64,000 nucleotides of DNA from Extibacter muris (lineage in GTDB: Bacteria; Bacillota; Clostridia; Lachnospirales; Lachnospiraceae): positions 1 to 64,000 of the forward strand of contig NZ_SMMX01000006.1 of assembly GCF_004345005.1 (NCBI RefSeq). Reading direction: 5' to 3'. The translations under genes and the position numbers were made by a program. Shown here one piece after another: positions 25,647 to 34,787 of the stretch (the stretch's first letter is position 1; every line of letters begins with the position of its first letter). Below the pieces are notes generated by a model. The model made no database searches, was not told the DNA's origin, and saw only the letters and a program-made list of their open reading frames with translations.

Positions 25647-26657
25647 CTATCCTGAAAGTTTTCCTGCTGCCCGCTTACATATCAGTTCTCCTGCAATACT
25701 GACCGCAATCTCTGCCGGTGTCTCTGCCTTGATGGCTGTACCAATCGGCATGTGGCACTTACCGATCTCCTCTTTCGTATACCCATCATTCAACAGTCGC
25801 CCGGACACATAAGCAATCTTATTACGGCTACCCATAATTCCCATGTAGAATGGATTATACTTTAGAAGCTGCGTCTGCACCTCATAGTCATACTGATGCC
25901 CTCTCGTCATAATTACCACATAGTCACAACTTTTAATATGAATATGTTCTTCCAGTTCATCATAGTCGCAGACCAGCGTCTCTACAGCATCCGGGAACCG
26001 CTCTTTGCTGGCAAATTCCCTGCGGTCATCTGTAACAAAGCACTGAAAGCCCAGATGGGATAAAAGAGGCACCAGCTCCTGTGCCACATGTCCTCCGCCA
26101 AAGACATAGACAATCCCGGTTTCTTCCAATGATTCTATATAATAATTACCAGAGCCGGTTTCTAAATAAGCAGGCTTATTTTTCATCAATTTTAAAATCT
26201 CTTCATACTCCTTATGGCCTGCCGCTTCCTCTTTGGTCATTACACGCATATCCCAGGTGTCTGCGTCTGTCACATGAAGCAATAACCACGCATCCTTTGT
26301 CTTCCCACACTGTGTAATGACTGCTTCCATGCACGGAATATCCTTCTTGCATAAGTACTGGAACAATACTTGTACCTGCCCACCGCATACCATACCCATA
26401 TCCGCAATATCCGATTGTCCCAAGTTATATCCGGTCATAAAGGACCGCTTTCGCTCCAGCAGCTCTCTCGCCTTCATTGCTGCATGGTATTCCACATTGC
26501 CGCCGCCGATAGTTCCTGACATCTCCCCGTCCCTGGACAGCCACATCCTTGCACCAGCCCCTCGGGGAACAGAACCCTTTCCGGCGATGATCGTGACTAA
26601 GATCACATCTATATCTTCCTCTGATTTTCGTTTTATCTGTCTAAATGTTTTTTCCAT
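25647..26657 (-). CDS. XdhC/CoxI family hydroxylase maturation protein
   Basis: 336-residue XdhC-family protein. The N-terminal XdhC_CoxI domain contains GKGSVPRGAGARMW and GTIGGGNVEYHA. The C-terminal Rossmann domain starts near residue 205 with VYVFGGGHVAQELVPLLSHLG. XdhC binds Moco and delivers it sulfurated to xanthine dehydrogenase. The start at 26657 has GGGAGG before it; the frame is open to 26687. It is the first gene of the operon. Confidence 0.87.
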   Translation of the reverse strand: MEKTFRQIKRKSEEDIDVILVTIIAGKGSVPRGAGARMWLSRDGEMSGTIGGGNVEYHAAMKARELLERKRSFMTGYNLGQSDIADMGMVCGGQVQVLFQYLCKKDIPCMEAVITQCGKTKDAWLLLHVTDADTWDMRVMTKEEAAGHKEYEEILKLMKNKPAYLETGSGNYYIESLEETGIVYVFGGGHVAQELVPLLSHLGFQCFVTDDRREFASKERFPDAVETLVCDYDELEEHIHIKSCDYVVIMTRGHQYDYEVQTQLLKYNPFYMGIMGSRNKIAYVSGRLLNDGYTKEEIGKCHMPIGTAIKAETPAEIAVSIAGELICKRAAGKLSG

Positions 26658-26717
26658 ATTATCCTCCCGAGTGTTTTCACAAAACAACTCGTTGTTTTAT
26701 TATCATATCACGTTATT

Positions 26718-26777
26718 TTTTCAACTGCAAGAACAGTTTTATTCGCAATACAGAGTTCACTCTGTTTCGTTGAAAAA
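26718..26777. repeat. direct repeat copy B flanking molybdenum block
   Basis: Partner of the copy at 18785-18846, lying on the other side of the 7.9-kb molybdenum operon in the same orientation. Here the palindrome is perfect and the downstream TetR promoter is complete, so this is probably the original copy. Confidence 0.75.
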
Positions 26778-26798
26778 CAAAGTTCCATATGCTATACT
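26750..26798 (+). promoter_or_regulatory. TetR promoter and palindromic operator
   Basis: The perfect palindrome ACAGAGT-TC-ACTCTGT (26750-26765) precedes TTGAAA (26770-26775), a 17-bp spacer and TATACT (26793-26798). A TetR gene follows at 26845, so autoregulation is likely. Confidence 0.7.
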
Positions 26799-26844
26799 TG
26801 GACTAAACGGAAACGTACATATCAAGAAGGGATTATTCTATACT

Positions 26845-27453
26845 ATGAATGAGATAAATGAAACACAGGAACTGTCCAAGCAGCAGCTAAAGTCAAAGGA
26901 AACGAAGGCCAGGATATTCCGTGCCGCCAAGTCTATCTTGAAAAAGCAGGGATATGAGGCGCTGTCAATCAAAAACATATGTGAGGAAGCCGGTGTCTCT
27001 AACGGCAGCTTCTACCACCACTTTAAGACAAAGGACGATCTGCTCTCCTACTATATCGAAGAGCAGCCGAGCATCAATCCCGACTACCTCGACCTTCCGG
27101 GCAATACAGAGGAAGCCAAGACGACCATCGTCCATGTGTATCTGAATTATGTGACCTACTGCAGGGAGCTCGGCGTGGAGTTCATGTCCAACTACTATAC
27201 GCCTAAGAACCAGTCGCTGAACCCGCTCATACGTACGGAACGCCCTTATCCGATCGTAACAGTGCGCAACTATCTGGACAAGGCGATCAAGGCGGGCATC
27301 GTCACCCCCCGCACGAGCCTTGACGATATCACCACAGACATCCGGATAATCGTCATCGGCAACGTATTTGAATGGTGTCTCAAAAGCGGCAAAGCAGACT
27401 TCGAGGGCAACATGCGCCGCTCGCTGGAGACATATCTGGACGGGGCGCTGTAA
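26845..27453 (+). CDS. TetR/AcrR family regulator
   Basis: A 202-residue protein with an N-terminal TetR helix-turn-helix (RIFRAAKSILKKQGYEALS, then EEAGVSNGSFYHHFKTKDDLL) and a helical ligand-binding domain with no recognised subtype. The frame is open far upstream to 26317, but the start at 26845 with GAAGGG before it fits the family. It is followed after 27 nt by a diacylglycerol-kinase-family gene and a phosphodiesterase gene, so it may control lipid metabolism genes as well as itself. Confidence 0.88.
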   Translation: MNEINETQELSKQQLKSKETKARIFRAAKSILKKQGYEALSIKNICEEAGVSNGSFYHHFKTKDDLLSYYIEEQPSINPDYLDLPGNTEEAKTTIVHVYLNYVTYCRELGVEFMSNYYTPKNQSLNPLIRTERPYPIVTVRNYLDKAIKAGIVTPRTSLDDITTDIRIIVIGNVFEWCLKSGKADFEGNMRRSLETYLDGAL

Positions 27454-27480
27454 ACTTTCTTACCAGTCAGGAGGCCATAC

Positions 27481-28398
27481 ATGTATACTTTCATCGTCAA
27501 CCCAAATGCCCGCTCCGGACTTGGACACAAGGTCTGGAAAGATATTGAACGCTCGTTAAAGGAAAGCGGCGCAGATTATCAGGCATATCTGACAAGATAC
27601 CAGCGTCATGCCACCAGTATCGCCAGAGAGCTTACCTGCCACCGGAGGCCATGTACGCTTATCGTGCTCGGCGGCGACGGCACCGTCAATGAGGTCATGA
27701 ATGGTATCACAGATCTGAGCCAGGTGACATTCGGCTATATCCCCATCGGCTCGAGCAATGACTTCGCCCGCGGCCTCGGACTGTCTACGGATCCCCTGAC
27801 GGCACTCGGGCATATTCTGGCGCCGTCCAAATATACATATATTAATGTAGGAGCCATGTCCTATCAAGGTAAGAGGCGGCGTTTCGCGGTAAGCACCGGT
27901 ATCGGCTTCGATGCGGGCGTCTGCCATCAGGTCGTGGTCTCCCGCCTGAAAGTCCTGTTGAACAAGATAGGGCTCGGCAAGCTGTCTTATGTCGGAGTCG
28001 CATTGAGTCTGATGATGTCCCTGAAACCGGGTAAAATGACCGTCACGCTTGATGACAGCCGGAAGATGGAATTTGAATCCGTCTATTTTGCCGTTGCCAT
28101 GAACACGCGTTACGAAGGAGGAGGCTTCAAATTCTGCCCGGATGCCGACCCCTCGGACGGCCTTCTCGATGTCATCGTGATTGCCAACATGTCCAAGCTG
28201 AAGGCGCTGGCCCTCCTTCCCACTGCCTTTAAGGGCTGTCACGTCCGCTTCAAAGGGATACATATCTTTACTTGCAGGAAGGCGGATATCGTGAGCAGGA
28301 CACCGCTTCCGGTCCACACGGACGGAGAACCGATCTTCCTCCAGAGGCATATATGCGCCTCCCTCGAGCCCCAGAAAATGAAACTCATATTATCTTAG
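27481..28398 (+). CDS. diacylglycerol/lipid kinase family protein (YegS/BmrU-like)
   Basis: 305-residue lipid kinase with the DAGKc catalytic domain. NPNARSGLGHKVW is the N-terminal motif, LGGDGTVNEVMNG near residue 62 is the ATP-binding GGDGT motif, and PIGSSNDFARGL follows. The C-terminal domain is intact (DGEPIF). The likely role is phosphorylation of diacylglycerol or related lipids. Confidence 0.9.
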   Translation: MYTFIVNPNARSGLGHKVWKDIERSLKESGADYQAYLTRYQRHATSIARELTCHRRPCTLIVLGGDGTVNEVMNGITDLSQVTFGYIPIGSSNDFARGLGLSTDPLTALGHILAPSKYTYINVGAMSYQGKRRRFAVSTGIGFDAGVCHQVVVSRLKVLLNKIGLGKLSYVGVALSLMMSLKPGKMTVTLDDSRKMEFESVYFAVAMNTRYEGGGFKFCPDADPSDGLLDVIVIANMSKLKALALLPTAFKGCHVRFKGIHIFTCRKADIVSRTPLPVHTDGEPIFLQRHICASLEPQKMKLILS

Positions 28399-28422
28399 AT
28401 TAAGGAAAGGGATTCCGCCGTT

Positions 28423-29241
28423 ATGTATATGATACCTGTTATCTTCCTTCTTATCCCCCCGCTCTACTTCTTTGCCGTCTGGCCACGTACCTCGAGGAAA
28501 GGGCAGATGCGGCGCTATGAGCACACGCTTTTTGCCCACCGGGGATACCACTGTATATCACGGGGCATCCCGGAGAACTCTCTGTCTGCTTTTCGGGCTG
28601 CTGTTAAGAAGGGATATGGAATTGAACTGGATGTCCATCTGACCCGGGACAGGAAGCTGGCCGTGTTCCACGATGACGACCTGCTGCGCGTGTGCGGCAG
28701 CAAGGAATCCATAGAGGATCTCACATACGAAGAACTGGGACGATACTGCCTGTCTGGCACGAAAGAGCATATCCCCCTGTTCACAGACGTGCTCTCTCTC
28801 GTCAACGGCCAGGTGCCGCTGCTCATCGAGATGAAGATTCCCTCTTCTGCAACCGATATCTGCAGCGTGTTATATGAGACGCTGAAAAGCTATCACGGGC
28901 CTTTTCTTGTCCAGTCTTTCAACACGATGGGGATACGCTGGTTCAAGCTGCACGCGCCAGACGTGCTGCGGGGGCAGCTGTCTGATAACCTGACGAAAAA
29001 GAAGAGCAGAGAACCGTGGCTTCTGCGGTTTATGGTGCGCTATCTTCTCACCAATTTTCTCGGAAGGCCGGACTTCATCTCCTACAAGCTGGCAGACCTC
29101 CCGAATCTCAGCGTATCTGCCCTCCGCTCTCTGACCCATACCCCTGTAGCCGTGTGGACGCTGCGTACAGAAGCCGCTCTTGCAGAAGGGATCCGCTGCT
29201 ACGATATGCAGATATTTGAAAAACAAAATGAAAATTATTAA
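28423..29241 (+). CDS. glycerophosphodiester phosphodiesterase
   Basis: 272-residue GDPD-family enzyme with one N-terminal membrane helix (IPVIFLLIPPLYFFAVW). The catalytic motifs AHRGYH near residue 38, ENSLSAFRAAVKKGYGIELDVHLTRD and VFHDDDLLRVCGS are complete, followed by LIEMKIP and the C-terminal VWTLRTE. It would hydrolyse glycerophosphodiesters. The mobile element begins right after it. Confidence 0.92.
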   Translation: MYMIPVIFLLIPPLYFFAVWPRTSRKGQMRRYEHTLFAHRGYHCISRGIPENSLSAFRAAVKKGYGIELDVHLTRDRKLAVFHDDDLLRVCGSKESIEDLTYEELGRYCLSGTKEHIPLFTDVLSLVNGQVPLLIEMKIPSSATDICSVLYETLKSYHGPFLVQSFNTMGIRWFKLHAPDVLRGQLSDNLTKKKSREPWLLRFMVRYLLTNFLGRPDFISYKLADLPNLSVSALRSLTHTPVAVWTLRTEAALAEGIRCYDMQIFEKQNENY

Positions 29242-29330
29242 CAAATTATATATGTCTTTTTGACTATCTTTTTATATCTTCACAAATGTCCGCAAAGCCT
29301 TATTTTATCGGCTCTACGGGCATTTTGCTT

Positions 29331-29405
29331 TTGTGGTAAACCTCACATATCTAGGTCTATCTTCTTATATTTTCCCTGTCAATCGTGGTTAAAATCGTGG
29401 TAAAT
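29331..29405 (+). other. left-end integrase arm-binding repeats
   Basis: Three similar 11-mers in one orientation: TTGTGGTAAAC (29331), TCGTGGTTAAA (29383) and TCGTGGTAAAT (29395). Similar repeats occur near the right end, as expected for arm sites of a Tn916-type integrase. Confidence 0.6.
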
Positions 29406-29410
29406 ACTTT

Positions 29411-30604
29411 TTATGCGATTAGACGCTGAACCTCTGATTTTGCGGTATCTATGGACGCATGAGCGTACCAGTTCATTGTGATACTGATATTTGAATGCCC
29501 CATGATATACTGTAAATCTTTCGGGTTCATGTTCTTGTTTGCCAACTTTGTGCAGAACGTATGGCGTAACGTATGCGGTGTGATATGTGGCAAGGGGTTA
29601 TCTTTATGGTGCTTGTTGTATTTCTTTACCATACGGACAAAAAGCATAGTGTAATCAATGGCAACTTTGGGCTTGCCTTTGTGATTGACAAATAAGAAGT
29701 TGCCCCGTCCGTCAACTACAAATGGTTCTGCCTTTGGGCGTTTCTTCATAATCCGTTGAAATGCCTGTATCGTTTCTTTGCTTAATGGTACTTGCCTTAT
29801 TCCGCTTTTTGTCTTAGGCGTTTCAATATAATAGCCCTGTTCCTTGCTTTTTAATAACTGGTGGTCGATAATGACAACTTCATTCTTGAAATCAATATCA
29901 TCTACTGTCAGTCCGCACAATTCCGAGATACGAAGTCCTGTCTTTAACAGTATCAGCACATCATCATAATACTTGTGATATACGTTGTCCGTCTTGATGA
30001 ATGACAGTAAGGTTTGTTCCTGTTCTTCTGTCAATGCGACTTTCTCTTTGGTATCATTTTCTAGGACTTCACTCAACTTGAAATCAAAAGGATTTTTCCT
30101 TACGCAATCGTCTTGTATAGCGATATAGAATGACGCTTTTAACGAGCGTTTATGGTTGTTAATGGTATTGTAGGAAAAGCCTTTGTCTTTCATGCGTAAC
30201 GCCCATTCCTTAGCGTCAGAGGGTTTGATTGTGTCAATGCTCCTAGCACCTAACTTGTCCTCTTTCAATAACCGCATGAGCTGTTCCCGTTGCTTCTGTG
30301 TGCTTTTCTTCACGTTTGCCCTCTGTGCGTTCTGTTTGGCGTAGAGTTGGCAAAGCGTCATTTTCTTGCCTGTGCTGTCGATACCGTCCTCTATATCCCG
30401 TCTTATCTGCTGTTCCAGTTCTCGAAGTGAGGTTTTTTCCCGTTTCCCCTTTGGTGTCGGGTCTGTGGGTGTCAATCTCCAAGCATACACATATTTTGTG
30501 TTCCCAAATGCGTCCACATATTTATATAAATATTTCCCGTCTGTTCGTTGGCTCTCTCCAGTATACAGGATACGTCCTTTGTTATCCCGTCTTTTTTCTT
30601 TCAT
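29411..30604 (-). CDS. int: Tn916-type tyrosine integrase
   Basis: 397-residue tyrosine recombinase. An N-terminal arm-binding domain (DNKGRILYTGESQRTDGKYLYKYVDAFG) is followed by a SAM-like core-binding domain and a catalytic domain. Catalytic residues can be read as Arg in TGLRISELCG, the HTLRHTFCTKLAN box, His in MGHSNISITMNWYAHAS and the Tyr in that segment. It closely follows the Tn916 family pattern and is intact. It should integrate and excise this element. Confidence 0.96.
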   Translation of the reverse strand: MKEKRRDNKGRILYTGESQRTDGKYLYKYVDAFGNTKYVYAWRLTPTDPTPKGKREKTSLRELEQQIRRDIEDGIDSTGKKMTLCQLYAKQNAQRANVKKSTQKQREQLMRLLKEDKLGARSIDTIKPSDAKEWALRMKDKGFSYNTINNHKRSLKASFYIAIQDDCVRKNPFDFKLSEVLENDTKEKVALTEEQEQTLLSFIKTDNVYHKYYDDVLILLKTGLRISELCGLTVDDIDFKNEVVIIDHQLLKSKEQGYYIETPKTKSGIRQVPLSKETIQAFQRIMKKRPKAEPFVVDGRGNFLFVNHKGKPKVAIDYTMLFVRMVKKYNKHHKDNPLPHITPHTLRHTFCTKLANKNMNPKDLQYIMGHSNISITMNWYAHASIDTAKSEVQRLIA

Positions 30605-30682
30605 GGTATCTGCTCCTTTCCTTGTTGGAAAGAGCCTTGATATGACTTGTGTTCATCATAACACATACAAGGCTCATTTGCA

Positions 30683-30889
30683 TTAGATTGCGTCCAATTT
30701 ATCAATGACCTTTTCAAACTGTCGGCGTTTAATCTGTATGCGATTGCCATTCATAATGAGCCAGCCAGCGTCCTTGTTTTCCTCTGCCAATCGTCTTAAC
30801 TTGTTTTCTCCGATACGGAAATACTTTGACGCTTCTTCAATGGTAAGGGTGTATTTTTCCCATACGGGAATATCCTGTGCATTACTCAT
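30683..30889 (-). CDS. xis: Tn916-type excisionase
   Basis: A 68-residue basic protein with the excisionase winged-helix pattern ([26 protein letters not shown]...[16 protein letters not shown]). Its ATG overlaps the relaxase stop codon (ATGAGTAA). It lies directly upstream of int in the same direction, as in Tn916. Confidence 0.94.
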   Translation of the reverse strand: MSNAQDIPVWEKYTLTIEEASKYFRIGENKLRRLAEENKDAGWLIMNGNRIQIKRRQFEKVIDKLDAI

Positions 30890-32024
30890 AAAACACCCCC
30901 TCACTTTCAATCACTTCGGATATATCCATACACATCTGCAAGACCGTCATTTCCTGCTTTTCCGACAGCTTGGAATTCTCGTCAATCTCTTTCATATAAC
31001 TTGTGCCTGTCAGCCTGTCGATTTCTTCTAACATGACGAGTGAGGGCATGACCTGTCTTTCCAGCCATGACAAAGTACGCTCTAAATTGACAGGTACGGG
31101 GTTCATTTCAAGAGGCAGGCTGTCATGGGAAATGAATATCTCCCACAATGAATAGTCGGGAAAATCTACAAAGTCAGTAATCAGATAAAAGACCAGCTCA
31201 CGAGGATTCTGTGTCAATAACAGTTCCTCTACTGCCTGTACCGCCTTTGTGCTACGCAGACGGATTTCAAAGCGGTTTTTAATATCCGTTTTCTTGCCCT
31301 TTGCCTGTTGTTCCTTATCCTTTTCATACAGACAGAAATATTTCGTACTTGACTTTGAGCCGATATAAAGAGTGTTTGCGGACTGGCGATTTTTTCCGCC
31401 TAGCCTGCCACTATGGACACTTTCAAAACTTTTTGAGCGACATTCCGTATTTCCCCTGTGGTATTTTTCAGACAGGACAGGAATATCCAGCAGACCGCAC
31501 ATATCATTGACCGCTAAATCAATACGCTTGATGATACCGCCCAAATCAAGACAGTGGTTTAGAAACATATACCAGTCCCTATGCTGTGCCTGTAAGACGT
31601 ACTCCATATTGCGTGAGCCAGTTCCTTTCAATTCCACGAATACGCCCATGTGTTCATCATCAGATACCATGACCTTGATTTCTCCATAGGCATAATGTTC
31701 CTTATATCCATAATACCCGTAGTCATAATGGATAAAGTATCTTGCTTTTATTCCCAGCAATTTTCTGATGATAGCCAGTCCGTCCGTGGTCGGGAAACGG
31801 ACAGCGAGATAGTCAATCCATAAAGTAAATGGCTTTTCGCAGATACAGTAATTCAAAGAACGCAGGATAATGTTCTGTGTTTCCCTGCTGGCGTTGGCTT
31901 TTCCGTTCTCAAAGCGGTTGATACTATATCTTGATACATGGGTAAGACCTGCAAGTTCTCCTTGTGAAAGACCGCTGGCAAGACGCTTGTTCTTCATTTC
32001 AAGTGCAAATTCTAAGTTGTTCAT
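30882..32024 (-). CDS. MobT-type relaxase / replication initiation factor
   Basis: The 380-residue protein begins with a Cro-like helix-turn-helix ([27 protein letters not shown]) and continues with a Rep_trans / MobT domain ([35 protein letters not shown] and RFEIRLRS). It resembles Orf20 of Tn916 and NicK of ICEBs1, which nick oriT. The start at 32024 has GGAGGAATACA upstream; the frame is open to 32114. An oriT-like hairpin lies just upstream. Confidence 0.92.
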   Translation of the reverse strand: MNNLEFALEMKNKRLASGLSQGELAGLTHVSRYSINRFENGKANASRETQNIILRSLNYCICEKPFTLWIDYLAVRFPTTDGLAIIRKLLGIKARYFIHYDYGYYGYKEHYAYGEIKVMVSDDEHMGVFVELKGTGSRNMEYVLQAQHRDWYMFLNHCLDLGGIIKRIDLAVNDMCGLLDIPVLSEKYHRGNTECRSKSFESVHSGRLGGKNRQSANTLYIGSKSSTKYFCLYEKDKEQQAKGKKTDIKNRFEIRLRSTKAVQAVEELLLTQNPRELVFYLITDFVDFPDYSLWEIFISHDSLPLEMNPVPVNLERTLSWLERQVMPSLVMLEEIDRLTGTSYMKEIDENSKLSEKQEMTVLQMCMDISEVIESEGVFYE

Positions 32025-32167
32025 TGTATTCCTCCAATCCCACAATAGCCTTGAAATACCTGTAAACCAACTTTCAAAAGGTGTGATATGCACTATCTTC
32101 TTAAAACTCCTCATAACTCCTTACAGCTTTGGGGTTGTATGGTTTTTTACTTGTTTTTTGTGAAATA

Positions 32168-32195
32168 GTGCCCCCCTGTTAGAGAACGGGGGCAC
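32168..32195 (-). other. Tn916/ICEBs1-type oriT hairpin
   Basis: The perfect inverted repeat GTGCCCCC (32168-32175) / GGGGGCAC (32188-32195) encloses, on the minus strand, the nic-site-like sequence TCTAACAGGGGGG, which I recall from the oriT of Tn916 and ICEBs1. A further inverted repeat GACGCTGTCG (32218-32227) / CGACAGCGTC (32279-32288) and the palindrome TCCGACAAGTCGGA (32231-32244) lie next to it. The relaxase gene is adjacent. Confidence 0.8.
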
Positions 32196-32452
32196 TGGGC
32201 TCGCCACAGGCTCGCCCGACGCTGTCGCTTTCCGACAAGTCGGAACGCTTAAAAAATCTGGGAGATTTTCCAGCGACACGACAGCGTCTGTCTGTTTGTC
32301 TTATCCATGCCATATCAACCGTTATTCAATCTCATAAGTTTAATAGAATAGATTATCCAATCTTGAATAAGTTTACAATTCAATCTAATAGGCTTAATTT
32401 GTTTTACAAGACTATAATAATCACTCTATGCTTATTTGTCAACAACTTTTTA

Positions 32453-32481
32453 TTGACAAAATGAATTTAATTAAGTATGAT
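32453..32481 (+). promoter_or_regulatory. promoter of XRE regulator
   Basis: TTGACA (32453-32458), a 17-bp spacer and TATGAT (32476-32481) lie 46 nt before the XRE start. The surrounding 32290-32452 stretch is very AT-rich and otherwise holds nothing I can identify. Confidence 0.65.
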
Positions 32482-32526
32482 AGGCTTATAAGCAGAAAGA
32501 TTTAACGGAATATGGAGGGCTATGCC

Positions 32527-33189
32527 ATGAAATACAGACTTTTAGGAGAGAATTTACAGACCATAAGAAAAGCAAGGGGAATGAAACAGCAGGAGCTGGC
32601 AGACCAAATCGGTATCAATATGCAGAGCCTGTCCAAGATTGAAAGAGGGCTGAACTATCCGACCTTTGAAACGCTGGAAAAGATAATGAACGCATTAGGG
32701 ATTACGCCGAATGAACTGTTATCGGGGGAATGGTCGCATACAGACCATGCAGAACCGTTTCTCATAGACGTTATCCGACGTGAGGCGGATTTTGACGTGT
32801 CTTTAGATACCCTGCATGAGAATGAATATTTCCAAAGTCATGAGCAGTGGCAGTATTACATGAAAGACAAGCTGGCGGAGTATGTCCGAAATTATTTAGA
32901 CGATACGAAGACTTCCATTGAGGAACTGCTGGAACTCAAGCAGTTAGTCCAGCGTCAGAAAACAGAGCGACTGTTGAAGATGTACAAGGAACTGCACAGC
33001 CTTGACCGCTACGGGGAACAGCCACAGGGGTATGTGTATGACAATCCGTATGATGATGAACAGCTAAGGGAACTGGCAGACATCGGCAGAAAGCGAAATA
33101 TTCCCGATGTATCGCCACAGTCTGATTTTGATGAGGAAGATTATAAGCATTACCTAGAGGAAATCGGTTTCGCAAAACCGAGGAGATAG
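32527..33189 (+). CDS. XRE family regulator of the mobile element
   Basis: 220-residue protein with an N-terminal Cro/CI helix-turn-helix (LQTIRKARGMKQQELADQIGINMQSLSKIERGLNYP split over residues 8-42) and a long charged helical C-terminus without a known domain. The start at 32527 is chosen because GGAGGG precedes it. It is divergent from the relaxase-xis-int set and likely regulates the element. Confidence 0.85.
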   Translation: MKYRLLGENLQTIRKARGMKQQELADQIGINMQSLSKIERGLNYPTFETLEKIMNALGITPNELLSGEWSHTDHAEPFLIDVIRREADFDVSLDTLHENEYFQSHEQWQYYMKDKLAEYVRNYLDDTKTSIEELLELKQLVQRQKTERLLKMYKELHSLDRYGEQPQGYVYDNPYDDEQLRELADIGRKRNIPDVSPQSDFDEEDYKHYLEEIGFAKPRR

Positions 33190-33220
33190 TGTTTCCTCTT
33201 TACTAAAGATACAGAAATCT

Positions 33221-33282
33221 AAAAAGCCCGATCAAGAGTGCAAAGCACCACCTATGGTGGCAGGCTCTTGACAGGGCTTTTT
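33221..33282 (+). terminator. strong terminator after XRE gene
   Basis: A long nested hairpin: AAAAAGCCC with GGGCTTTTT, TCAAGAG with CTCTTGA and an inner CACCA-CCTA-TGGTG. It ends in a T-tract and lies 31 nt past the XRE stop. Confidence 0.88.
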
Positions 33283-33426
33283 ATTTTCTGTGTTGGGTAA
33301 TCAAGAGGAACAAAGGGGGAGTGTATTTTTCAAAAATGAACGCTTTTTAACTTCTGATTTTTAATAACGAACATCTATTGAAATCATTTTTAATTTCCCA
33401 TATCATGTAGTCATGGAGGTGATATT

Positions 33427-34011
33427 GTGCAAGTAAAAAAAGAAGAAATAAGACAAACAATCATAGATGTAGCGACAAATGAATTTATGAGAATGGGGTA
33501 TGAAAATGTATCTATGAGAGTGATTGCGTATAAGGCAAACACTACGATTGGGAACATATATCACTATTTTAAAAACAAGGAAGTTTTATTACAGACAATT
33601 CTTATACCCGTTTTTGACAATATTGAGAATTTGATGAAACAGCATTTTGAAAATGAAATAAAATGTCCTCTGACACAAAAGGAAGCTTTATACTATGCAG
33701 AACACTTAGAAGAATTTTTTGATAAAAGCGAATTGAGAGGTTTTCTTGATAAACGTATCGTTATCATATTGAAATTAGAGAGTTCATCTTTACTAGAAAG
33801 AAAAGAAAAATTCATAGAAGAATTGCAGGAGCATTTACAGCAACATATTCGCATGAAAGATGACGCTCACTATTCTAAAATCGTAATTGATGTATTGGCA
33901 GACTGTTTAAAACACGTCTTAATCGAACATGACAATATCAATGACGCTAAAGCAGAGTTTATAAAGTTATTCCGCTTATTCTGTACTGGCTTTATTGGTC
34001 AAATGAAGTAA
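33427..34011 (+). CDS. TetR family regulator of cargo ABC exporter
   Basis: 194-residue protein with a TetR helix-turn-helix (IIDVATNEFMRMGYENVSMR, then GNIYHYFKNKEVLL). The ligand domain is unassigned. The GTG start at 33427 has GGAGGTGATATT before it. AT content is much higher than in the chromosome, and it is followed in the same direction by an ATPase and permease pair that it probably controls. Confidence 0.88.
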   Translation: MQVKKEEIRQTIIDVATNEFMRMGYENVSMRVIAYKANTTIGNIYHYFKNKEVLLQTILIPVFDNIENLMKQHFENEIKCPLTQKEALYYAEHLEEFFDKSELRGFLDKRIVIILKLESSSLLERKEKFIEELQEHLQQHIRMKDDAHYSKIVIDVLADCLKHVLIEHDNINDAKAEFIKLFRLFCTGFIGQMK

Positions 34012-34085
34012 AAACGCTTGCATAATTTCTGTTCTTTTATGTACGTGTTTTTCTTATGCTCTTTTTTAAGAAAGGAATGAAATTT

Positions 34086-34787
34086 ATGGCTATGATACTT
34101 GCAAAAAACGTATCTAAAATATATGAAAATGGTGCTAAAAAAATATACGCATTAAACCATATAAATTTTGAAATTAACAAAGGAGAATTTGTTGTAATAC
34201 TAGGACAATCTGGTGCTGGTAAAAGTACCTTGCTTAATATTTTAGGTGGCATTGATACTTTAAGTTCTGGGGAAATCACAGTCAATGACACAAATTTATC
34301 CGCAATGAATGAACGAATTTTAGCTGATTATAGAGCAAACGAGATAGGTTTTATTTTTCAGTTTTATAATTTGATACCTACCTTAACTGTTTATGAAAAT
34401 GTTGCTTTGATGAAAGATATTAAAGAGGATATTCTTGAACCTACTGCCATTTTAGAAAGGGTTGGATTGAAACAGCATTTAAAGAAATTTCCGAACCAGC
34501 TATCAGGTGGCGAACAACAGAGAGTTTCCATCGCCCGTGCAGTTTCTAAAAATCCTGAAATTCTTCTTTGTGATGAGCCTACGGGTGCTTTGGATAGTGA
34601 AACAGGCTGTATGGTCTTAGAACTCATACAAGATATATGCCGGGAGTATCAAAAGACTGCAATTATAGTTACCCATAATGCCAATATTGCAAAGGCGGCA
34701 GACAAAGTAATACGTTTGCGAAATGGGAAAATCACTGAAATCATAGAAAATGAAAATCCAATTAGTATAAAGGAAGTGGAATGGTAA
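34086..34787 (+). CDS. ABC transporter ATP-binding protein (MacB/BceA-like)
   Basis: 233-residue ATPase: Walker A GQSGAGKST, Q-loop FIFQFYNLIPTLTVYENV, signature LSGGEQQR and Walker B ILLCDEPTGALD. These are the features of the LolD/MacB/BceA subfamily that pairs with FtsX-like permeases. I start it at 34086 (MAMIL), after AAGAAAGGAATG; two earlier Met codons exist. It overlaps the permease gene by 7 bp. Confidence 0.92.
   Translation: MAMILAKNVSKIYENGAKKIYALNHINFEINKGEFVVILGQSGAGKSTLLNILGGIDTLSSGEITVNDTNLSAMNERILADYRANEIGFIFQFYNLIPTLTVYENVALMKDIKEDILEPTAILERVGLKQHLKKFPNQLSGGEQQRVSIARAVSKNPEILLCDEPTGALDSETGCMVLELIQDICREYQKTAIIVTHNANIAKAADKVIRLRNGKITEIIENENPISIKEVEW

Noticed and set aside
26317-26844. 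Long upstream extension of the TetR frame
   Set aside because: It overlaps xdhC antisense; the TetR helix-turn-helix begins after the start at 26845, which has its own promoter and ribosome site.
32168-32195. Simple terminator for the relaxase or XRE gene
   Set aside because: It lies upstream of both genes, has no T-tract, and contains the oriT nic-type sequence.
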